This document shows, piece by piece, positions 56,428 through 64,000 of a stretch of 64,000 nucleotides of DNA. Both the position numbers and the translations under genes were made by a program. The notes below the pieces were generated by a model that did not search any database, was not told where the DNA came from, and saw only the letters and a program-made list of their open reading frames with translations. Location: positions 1 to 64,000 of the forward strand of contig AJFK01000227.1 in assembly GCA_000467715.1 (NCBI GenBank), read 5' to 3'. Position 1 is the stretch's first letter. Each line of letters starts with the position of its first letter. Origin of the DNA: Hysterium pulicare CBS 123377. Its lineage: Eukaryota > Ascomycota > Dothideomycetes > Hysteriales > Hysteriaceae.

Positions 56428-56835
56428 CACCATCATAGCGAAGATCCCTACAAGCGCAATTGCCTGTGGCGTCTTTCATCGAGTCTAAGTCGCCTTGGCA
56501 TCTCGATTCGGACACTGTATTCTAAGTTCATGGCAGAGTGTAAGGACGCCAAAGTTGGCTTTCCCTAGAGATTATGAGTATCTGCAACGATTAACTCTAT
56601 GTAATGAGTTTCCATCTCCTTTTCCAAATCTCGAATATGTCGCACGGGTGGTTATATGACCACAGTTTGTAAACTTCGACGACATGTTTTGGGCTTTCTT
56701 CAGGTTAGCGATTACTGCTTAACAATGAACTTCATTTCCTCAAGCTAAAGCACTGGACTAGGCGACACGAGGTTCGAACAATCTTGAATCACTCATTCAT
56801 CAAAGCGATATACAGGATACAAAGCCCCACGCAGC
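56428..56835. other. Convergent 3' region
   Basis: Between the F-box gene and the convergent Tri12-like MFS gene. A GGTTCGAAC word at 56772 recalls a tRNA T-loop, but no cloverleaf could be folded around it. Confidence 0.5.
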
Positions 56836-58875
56836 CTAAGCCAAATCTCCCGATGCAACCTTCTCATTTTCCGCCACGTGCTCAACAGTCGCCTCAACCT
56901 TCTCCGTCATCAAGTCCTTGACACCTTTCAAACACGCTACACAGATGAAGGCCAACACAACGAAGGGAATAACACTAGCCCATCCAAGACGATAAGCCTT
57001 CGCATACGCCCAATGACTAGCATCAACTGCAGCAGCCAGAATCTTGGGATTCGAGCCAGGGATGGGCGCAGTGCCTCCCTCGGCGAAAGAAGCTAGCAGG
57101 GCTGGGACTGAGGATTCAGGAAGTCCTGCCCCTATAGCCGCTGAAGATACCTCGCTGGCATAGTGGGAGCTGATGTGGCTATTTACGATGGCTGCTATGA
57201 CAGCTGAGCCAAAGGCACCACCAATGGCACGAGCCGAGAAAGCGAGGCCAGTAGCGGTGGACAGGAAGGCATGAGGTGCGGTGAATTGAACGCAGGCAAC
57301 GAGAAGGGTCAGTGGGCCGGACTGGCCGATGCCGGCGATGACACCGAAGCCAATCTGAGCTTTGTTCCAGGTTGGTTTGATGCAGGCATAGCATATCGTG
57401 ACGATCAAAAAGAGAGCGAATGTGAAGAGGAGGGGTGATTTAAGATCCTTGTAACGAGTGGCGTAGAGGGTTATCGGGATGCAGAAGAAGAGGGATGGGA
57501 GTGCATAACTCAATTGGCGGACGGATATGGCCCATGCGTTGTCTTCGAAGCCGAGATTGAGCACTATTTGCGGAGTGACAGAATTGACGGCGGAGTAGAA
57601 AATCCAACTAAATTAATAGTGAGTAACGGATCCATTGGCAAATTGCTGGTTTACTTACCCCTCAACAGCAAAAGCGAAGGTTGACAGAGCGAAATTGGGA
57701 CTGTCCTTGAAGAACACATGGGCAACGATACCATCACTTCGTCCCTTCCATTCTACGACTTGTCAGTAACGAGAAGAATGGCGAAGGATACTTCGAGGTT
57801 TTACCATATAGACAGAAAGCGACCAGTAGCCCAAGTCCAATGGCCAATGGAGCAGCAACGTGTGGATTCGACCAGGCGTAAGCTCCCCCAGCCCAATCAA
57901 GCGCAAGCAACATCAATGTTGCAGAAACGATGAATAGGGTAGATCCAATGGGATCACAAGCCCACACATAGTCCTTGAAGGCCATCTTTGGATAATCCGA
58001 TCTTCGCTGTGGCCAGTAGAAGAGTAGGAGACCGATCGAGGTTGCCGCATGGAAGGCTGCCTGCATCCAGAAGATACTGCGCCAGCCGCCGGGATCCGTG
58101 TTTGTTACAGCTCCAGCACCCATGCCGCCAACACTTCATATTTTAGTCAGCCTCGCTCTAAGGGTGATAGGAGCGATAAACTTACAGCCCTCCGACCGCA
58201 CCACCTAGAAACGCAAAACCATTTGCAAGCGCACGGTACTTAAGGGGAAGGATTTCGGAAGGAATTGCTTGAACGATGGAAATAGTCGAGAGAGTCACTC
58301 CAATGAGAATGCCACCACCAATCAGCATATTCATGTCAGTCGCTTTGGCTGAGATGACTGCTCCGACGAACGCGATTAGGGGAGGAATCGAGGCAAGATA
58401 TTTTCGATCAAGAACATCTGAGAGACGTCCGACAATTGGCGAAAGTACACTTTGCATGAGAAGCGGGCCCTGTATTGAGTCAGTCATGAATGTAAAAATA
58501 AACGTTGACATGTGGACAGGTGTAAGTACCTGAATGATCCATCCAGCAATTGGAGCATCTCCAAGATCGCGAATGATAAATGCTATAACAGAACCTGCCG
58601 CGACGACTACGAAAACCTGGGCCATGATACTAGGTCATCTTAGAAAATATTTAATTGGATGGTCATCATGGGCGGACTTACGCAAAACAAGTGATAAAGA
58701 CAACGAGCCATGACCTCCAGGATAGATTGATGTGCCTTGCATCCTCTGTAGCTTCTTGTGACATGGGGACGATATGAGCGTCGAGAGCATGTGAACGATC
58801 ATGGTGATGATGCTGCCCATCATGGTTTAGGTTCTCGACCTGTACATTCTGGATCTCGTCTTTCTTCGTTTCCAT
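56836..58875 (-). CDS. Tri12-like MFS transporter (14 helices)
   Basis: Six exons, complement(join(56836..57607,57659..57752,57805..58133,58186..58469,58530..58629,58682..58875)), encode 590 residues. Introns are 51, 52, 52, 60 and 52 bp. The 60-bp intron is a multiple of three and lacks stops, so it can be misread as coding. A His-rich cytosolic N-terminus (HHHHDRSHALDAH) precedes the helices. Family marks are GPLLMQSVLSPIVGRLSDVLDRKYLA with motif A, AIPSEILPLKYRALANG, GGWRSIFWMQAAFH, and the DWAGGAYAWSNPHV loop. VTPQIVLNLGFEDNAWAISV leads the second half. This is the trichothecene/siderophore-type efflux group. No biosynthetic cluster lies beside it, so the cargo is open. Confidence 0.92.
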
Positions 58876-59299
58876 GATGTTGGACGGTGAGAAGGATGGC
58901 TCGTGGAATGGCCTTAGATGGAAGAACAAGAGGCGTGAAGTCGGAATTGAGCCCTTGCAGGATCTGACAACCTTTATCCCTCCTTTAATGCCGGTTTTAG
59001 TACCACAGGCGCGGATTAAGAGGCGTTTCGGCAGATGATGGTAAGGGACAAGAATGCATTCGAGAAGGTTTCCCAGCCACGCTCCATGACTCGTAGGACG
59101 GTTGAGATCCGGGGACAAAAAGCCCTCGTGGAGCCCCGCATTGTGAAGGTGGATATTGATTCGTCTTCATGCTGATGAACTGGGAACGTGCTCATGCGGA
59201 GAAGAGACCATATGGAGGGAATTCCGTTGTCTCGGGATTTGACGTTGGTCAATTGCCGAGATATCGGCTTAGTCACCCATAAACAGATTCTTGTTCACC
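58876..59299. promoter_or_regulatory. Divergent promoter between MFS and TAD3
   Basis: This 424-bp gap lies between two divergent start codons. It is partly open in the MFS frame but without domain features. No separate gene was seen. Confidence 0.4.
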
Positions 59300-60756
59300 A
59301 TGCATGACTCGCTTTTCCCGATAGATTTCTCCCAAGATCACCATGTCATGGTCACAACACACCCTGCAGATGAAGCTGCTTGCAGTGGCGTTGCTGAGCT
59401 TGACATCGTTTCGAGAAGAGGCCGGCTTGTGCCCTTGAAGACGAAGGACGAGCTTCGAGCTGCATTCGAGACGAGTGAGAGATCTCCTTGGCAAAGAATG
59501 TGCCTCTCTAACCTACCGCTTAGTTGAGGTGTATGTCGTTGGGGTTCCAGCAAGATATGCCGGGGCTCTGCTGAAGTGAGTCTTCTTCAGTATTTCCAAC
59601 GCCCGCAAATTGACAAACAGCTCCCAGTGTTGTTCGTGACACAATCCCAGACCTAAAGACTGTCAATATCCAGCATCTTCGTCGCGTTGTACAGACCCAA
59701 TTCCTTCCCGAGCATCTGCAACAACGATTCAATACTTGCGAAGAGCTGTGGAATGCTCTTTCGACCTCACAGAGTCCTGTCAATGACGGCCAAGGTGCAC
59801 CCATTTCAGACGATACTACGGTCGAGATACGATATCTTCTGATCTCACCGACTTCGCTCATACCATACTCGAAGCTCCTAGAGGTTCTGGGCCAGAACCC
59901 TCCTTTTACTGAACTTAGTGTTGGACCTAAAGTCTTGGCCGTTCCAGTACCTGCGCTTGCACCCACGTCTGCTGATCAAGCCGCACAATGGTCACAAGAC
60001 TATTGGCCGATCTCGTACAAGAATACCAATCCCTATGGCCCACATCCTAGCCTTGTGGCTCGCAATACACGCGACATTGAACCCACCACCGGCACATGGC
60101 TTTCCCTTGCCGAAGAAGCTGGGGCACAAGTATCCGCCTTGCGGCTAGGAGATAACGTGGGCTGCGTGGTTGTGGATAAGACTGGGAGTGAGGAGCGGAT
60201 CATCGCAGTGGCTGGAGATGCACGTTGGTGTTTGCCAGACGGGAACTTTACATCAGAACGAGGGGGTCCGGGAAATGTTATGGCACATGCTGTCATTCGA
60301 GCTATCGCAATGATAGCAAACAAACGGTTGAAAGCTACAGACGTAGAAGTAACATCCGGATCTGCATCGGGTAACACTGACGAGACATCCTCGCGTGTCT
60401 TCTGCGATGGCCCGTTGACGACCATTGAAAGACGGTTCTACGACTTGGACAACATCCTCCCCAATGGATATCTCTGCGTCGATTTAGACATATACATAAC
60501 GCATGAACCCTGCATCATGTGTTGCATGGCAATTCTGCATTCCCGCTTTCGGAGATGCGTCTTTGGTCGAAGGATGCCACTGACTGGCGGTTTGACGGCA
60601 GAGATGAACACAACACCTGGCGATTCGCCTGCCGGCCTCGGATGTGGCATTTTCTGGCGTCCGTCTGAACTCAATTGGAAGTTTCTCGCATGGGAATGGG
60701 TGGCTGAGGGAGAGGAGGACTCCAGTTTAGGAACACAAGATACCCTTCAAGCTTAG
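59300..60756 (+). CDS. TAD3: tRNA adenosine deaminase subunit Tad3 (ADAT3)
   Basis: Three exons, join(59300..59474,59524..59575,59628..60756), encode 451 residues. Introns are 49 and 52 bp and phases fit. The N-terminal part reads GRLVPLKTKDELRAAFETIE, VYVVGVPARYAGALL and VVRDTIPDLKTVNIQHLRRV, as in fungal Tad3. The C-terminal deaminase domain has HAVIRAI (near 295), where catalytic Glu of HAE is replaced by Val, and PCIMCCMAILHSR (near 369), the second zinc-binding block. The substitution is normal for Tad3, the non-catalytic partner of Tad2. The dimer makes inosine at tRNA position 34, in nucleus and cytosol. The start may instead be a later Met (MVTTHPADEA). Confidence 0.94.
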
Positions 60757-60957
60757 TAAATAGGCAAACAAAGTTGAATCGCACCCACTCATACATACAT
60801 GTAGCTATACCACTACATGGATGCAAGGCGCTTATGTGCACCAATGAAAAATGTGAAATTAGTGAATCACGTGCACACGAGATTTCATTTCGCGCGTCAA
60901 CTTCAATCTCCAACTTCGGTCCAACATCCCCGTCAACAAAATCGCAACAACACCACC

Positions 60958-62479
60958 ATGCTACCAGACGAAATCCTGGCAACACTCAATGATGATTTCC
61001 CTTGCAGAGAAACCCAAATTCGGCAGCTCTCCGCATTATACTCGGTACAACTCCCCGTACAATTTCTGCGCCGAAACATCAACTAACACTTGCCAGCCGC
61101 ATCTCCCAAGTCCGCCAATAGCAATAGTTCACGGCCTCGATGCGACAGGAAAGACCTCGGTCGTGAAAGGCGCCTTGAAAGCGATTGAAATACAACATTG
61201 CATCGTCAATTCGCGCGAATGCATCACCGGACGCCATCTCCTCGAACGCACCGTATTCAGCGTTCTCGACGCGCTAGATCTATATTACGATGAAAGAATT
61301 GATCGAAGACCATACAACAGGTGTGAGAATATTAGTGCACTCGCAGTGCATCTGCAGCGAATGCTAGAAGGCAGAGAGAGATTCGTAATCGTGTTCGATG
61401 GGATAGACAGACAGCGAGAAGCGCCGGCGACGTTGTTACCTGCGTTGGCAAGGTTTGGGGAAATTGTAAGTCGTTTGAAACTTCTTTTCATCATATCAAG
61501 TAGTTATGATATTAACAGACACGCGGTACAGATCCCGAATCTCTCCCTTCTCCTAATAACTACCCTCCCACATCCGAACTCCTTCCACCACCCTGGCCTT
61601 CCATACCTTCACTTCCCGCAATATACTCGCAGCGAAACCATTCACGTCCTCTCCCGTAACCCTCCAAACATCTTTCTCACGCCACCCGACCCCGAAAAAT
61701 ACCCCGATTACACCTCAGACCTAATAGCAGAGGACAACGAGTGGGTGTGGACACGCTTCCTAACCGCTATATGGGACTCCATAGGCAAATACGCCGCTCG
61801 AGATCTCATAAGCTTCCGAAGCCTCGCAATCCGCCTATGGCGTCCCTTCGTCGCGCCAATCGTAGACGGAACATTCGGCACACGAGATTTCTCCCGTCTA
61901 ATAGTCCACCGACGCGTTCTATTCCAGAGCGAAGACGCCCTAATCGATCGCGTAGTGTCACGCACCCCCAACCTAGCTCAAGGAAAGCCAGAAACTACAT
62001 TAACAAAGAAGAAAGAAAGTGTCAAAGAGCATGAGCTCCCCTACTACTCCAAATACCTCCTCTGCGCCGCCTACCTCGCCTCTTACAACCCCTCCCGCAC
62101 CGACCCCCTCTACTTCATGAAAACCAGCGACAAGCGCCGTCCCCGCCGTAAAAACACTACCGGAGCCAACCGCATAAACTCTAAATCCTCGCGGCGGATC
62201 CCGCGGCATCTGCTTTCCCCGTCCCCGTTTCCCCTCGATCGTCTTCTGGCGATTTTTAGAGCTATAGTGGATGGACCCGTGCCGCAGGCTGCGGATTTGT
62301 ATACGCAGATTGCGACGTTGACTAGTCTGCGGTTGCTGGTTAGGGCGGGGGTTGCGGGAGCGGATGTGCTGGATCCGGGGTGCAAGTGGAAGGTCGGGTT
62401 TGGGTGGGAGTGGATTCAGAGAGTGGGGAGGGGGGTGGGGTTCGAGATGGGGGAATTTACTGCTGGGGGGATGGAGTAG
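60958..62479 (+). CDS. ORC5: Origin recognition complex subunit 5
   Basis: Three exons, join(60958..61044,61097..61465,61532..62479), encode 467 residues. The second intron is 66 bp and free of stops, so the uncut frame also reads through; I infer it because GTAAGT..GTACAG removes an odd insert and gives ARFGEI|IPNLSLLLI as in relatives. An AAA+ domain begins with FPCRETQIRQLSALY and PSPPIAIVHGLDATGKTS (Walker A, residues about 42-50). FVIVFDGIDR (Walker B, near 124) follows. YLHFPQYTRSETIHVL and YYSKYLLCAAYLASYNPSRTD, then the Lys/Arg-rich stretch KRRPRRKN, are ORC5 features. The product loads MCM at replication origins in the nucleus. A MITE copy begins 20 bp after the stop codon. Confidence 0.95.
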
Positions 62480-62844
62480 ATGTAGTATACAGTACGTGCA
62501 CGGCGGGTGTCATTATTCGTCGTACTGCGGACCACCTTGGCTGTACAAGTCTAGAGTGTACATGTTCCGTATGATACTTTCCGAATAGCCTTGGTGATGG
62601 CAACTTGCTTTCAAGCCTTGTGCAGAGTCTGAATCGGCTTTGCAGGCTGGTAGTACAGAAGGTGGTAGTCGCATACCCACCCTCCGAAAACGACGAGTAT
62701 GGCACCCCTTGTGGTGCACATTTATTGTTGCTAGGATCGTACTGGGGACTCATTCGATATGCTGTGGCCATTTGAACACTACTCTATGTCACTTCTAGTC
62801 CGTCGCAATTATTGCTCCAGCTGGTGCACACCACCATAAGAGCC
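62480..62844. other. Convergent 3' region carrying a MITE
   Basis: ORC5 and the WD40 gene converge here. MITE copy D fills most of the gap. Apart from it nothing was seen. Confidence 0.6.
62499..62713 (-). mobile_element. MITE copy D with 3-bp direct repeats
   Basis: A 215-bp copy in inverse orientation and the best preserved. Left end CACGGCGGGTGTCATTATTC, inverted right end CACAAGGGGTGCCATACTCG. Flanked by GTG on both sides (62496-62498 and 62714-62716). The reverse complement aligns block for block with copies A, B and C. Confidence 0.9.
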
Positions 62845-64000
62845 TCACCACCCGAACCTCACGATCCCCCTACTTAGATTCGCCCAAAGCCCAACCCCCT
62901 CCTCCTCATCCACATCCTCCATAAACCTGACACACCGTATCCTATCATATTTCCCAAATCCCCCCTTGTTACTCGGTTGACCATCCCACTGCCTCAACAC
63001 ACTTCCTGTCTGCAGACTATAAAGCAACACTCTCCCTTCCTCGTCTGCAGCGGCTACGAGGCCGAGTTGAGCGTGTACGTCGAGGCCTAGATCCGGGTAC
63101 GCGGTGTTTGAGTAGGGAAAGGTGAGAACGGGGATGGAGGGTGTGTATGGAGGAAAGGAGGATTGGGTGCTGAGTAGGTCGGGGTAGAAATGGTTCTTAT
63201 CCTTTTCTCGTCGACGCTTCTCAATGCGGTTTTGGCGTTGTTGTTCTAGCGTGAGGCTACGATTTGATGTGGAGCGGCGCTTCTCCAGCTCTGAAGTGTG
63301 GGTTGTGGGGGGATTAGGTTTGATGAGATTGATGTGTGCTCTAGGGACTCCGAAGTGAGGGTTCGGTTTTGGCATGCGGATGTCGTAGAGGGCTAGAGAG
63401 TTAAGGAGACCGGAGCATACGAGACGTGTGCTGTCGTCTGCACGTCGAAGCGCGTTTACCGGACTATTATGCGTGAGGATATGCGCGCTTCCCTTCGAGC
63501 GGCTATCGTAAAGATGGATGGTTGAGTCTCTGCATCCTAGAGCTAGCGTTGTTGGGGTAAGCCATGTCAAAGCTTGGACATCTGTGTCGAATTTGACCGG
63601 GCCTTCATGGCTCCATGTCCCGGATGGAGGGCGGTTGATGAATATGAGACTACTCGACGCGCCGATTGCGACGGTCTCTGTGGTTGTTGGAAGGATTGAG
63701 TTTGCTTTCTCGGGAGAGAAGGAGGGACAAGGTGCACTGGTCCAGATTGTGGTCGCCTCTCGCGGCGTGTACTGTTCCGCTATCCCCGGCCCATCTTGCT
63801 CGGGGTTGGAGATGTGAATTACGGGTGGGCGATCGGAGCCCAGAGTGGTTACGACCATCGTGCGGGACGCGGGGAGAAGATTCAAAGATGACACTTGCGA
63901 TGTCATTGCATGAAGGCGAGGCTCATATCCGGAGTAGTAAGAGTCGGATGGCGGGCTCGTAGACCGGGATCGGGATCTTCGTACTTGGTTGATCGATTGC
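62845..64000 (-). CDS. WD40-repeat protein, 5' end outside the window
   Basis: The reverse frame is open from the stop at 62845 to the right edge, at least 384 codons. An internal ATG at 63906 would give 353 residues, but the frame upstream (RSRSRSTSPPSDSYYSGYE) is coding-like, so the true start probably lies beyond the window. WD-type blades are visible: TDVQALTWLTPTTLALGCRDSTIHLYDSR, SPVNALRRADDSTRLVCSGLLNSLALYDIR, GLVAAADEEGRVLLYSLQ and IRCVRFMED. A charged coiled segment (EQQRQNRIEKRRREKDKNHF) interrupts the propeller. It may be an F-box/WD or DCAF-like adaptor, but the deciding N-terminus is not visible. Confidence 0.85.
   Translation of the reverse strand, partial: QSINQVRRSRSRSTSPPSDSYYSGYEPRLHAMTSQVSSLNLLPASRTMVVTTLGSDRPPVIHISNPEQDGPGIAEQYTPREATTIWTSAPCPSFSPEKANSILPTTTETVAIGASSSLIFINRPPSGTWSHEGPVKFDTDVQALTWLTPTTLALGCRDSTIHLYDSRSKGSAHILTHNSPVNALRRADDSTRLVCSGLLNSLALYDIRMPKPNPHFGVPRAHINLIKPNPPTTHTSELEKRRSTSNRSLTLEQQRQNRIEKRRREKDKNHFYPDLLSTQSSFPPYTPSIPVLTFPYSNTAYPDLGLDVHAQLGLVAAADEEGRVLLYSLQTGSVLRQWDGQPSNKGGFGKYDRIRCVRFMEDVDEEEGVGLWANLSRGIVRFGW

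Noticed and set aside
56740-56800. tRNA-like GGTTCGAAC word
   Set aside because: The sequence around it cannot be folded into acceptor, D and anticodon stems, and no A-box lies at the right distance.
59120-59299. Upstream in-frame extension of TAD3 or the MFS gene
   Set aside because: Reads without domain features; the chosen start codons give family-like N-termini.
1-64000. CRISPR arrays, rRNA genes, prokaryotic operons
   Set aside because: No regularly spaced direct repeats or rRNA-like blocks; gene structure is clearly fungal nuclear.

Overview
The window is nuclear DNA of a filamentous ascomycete (Pezizomycotina). The genes are broken by many short introns, mostly 48-70 bp, with GT..AG ends and CTAAC/CTGAC-like branch points. 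The families present are typical of that group: a HET protein, a PTH11-like rhodopsin-domain protein, Tri12-type and DHA1 MFS pumps, a GH17 glucanase, a kelch membrane protein and a DUF7580 protein. Placement below that level (perhaps Leotiomycetes) is only an impression. I assembled exons by hand. Where I give a joined gene, the exon phases were checked and sum to a whole number of codons.

Layout. 1-23 kb is mainly accessory: the 3' end of a secreted Ser/Thr-rich protein, a HET protein, an acyl-CoA dehydrogenase, two head-to-head F-box-like/ankyrin paralogues, a GH17 glucanase, a kelch-repeat membrane protein, an F-box protein, a small conserved protein and a DHA1 MFS transporter. 24-35 kb is core housekeeping: QCR10 (complex III), proteasome alpha-5, an SDR, an unknown conserved protein, gamma-tubulin complex component 2 and a membrane-anchored acyl-CoA-binding protein. 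36-50 kb is accessory again: two Cys-rich unknown proteins, a DUF7580 protein, a 1456-residue fusion protein, a rhodopsin-domain receptor-like protein and a D-2-hydroxyacid dehydrogenase. 50-53 kb is a decayed carboxylase locus: a LamB/YcsF gene followed by a carboxyltransferase/biotin-carrier remnant. 53-64 kb holds a repeat-rich stretch, an F-box protein, a Tri12-like MFS transporter, TAD3, ORC5 and a WD40 protein running off the right edge.

Most interesting signal. A divergent gene pair at 38.4-45.7 kb has start codons only 213 bp apart. One gene encodes a DUF7580 protein. The other encodes an intact nine-exon protein combining a fungal N-terminal module, a C2H2 zinc-finger cassette, a P-loop GTPase, a coiled coil and an HSPA12-like Hsp70 ATPase with no substrate-binding domain. 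I infer a candidate stress- or non-self-response module; the sequence does not prove function.

Mobile DNA. Four copies of one 213-215 bp non-autonomous DNA element (MITE) with CAC-starting terminal inverted repeats are scattered through the window. Two copies have 3-bp direct repeats at their edges. One lies inside an intron of the dehydrogenase gene and one lies about 20 bp after the ORC5 stop codon. No complete transposase, rRNA, tRNA or CRISPR was found.
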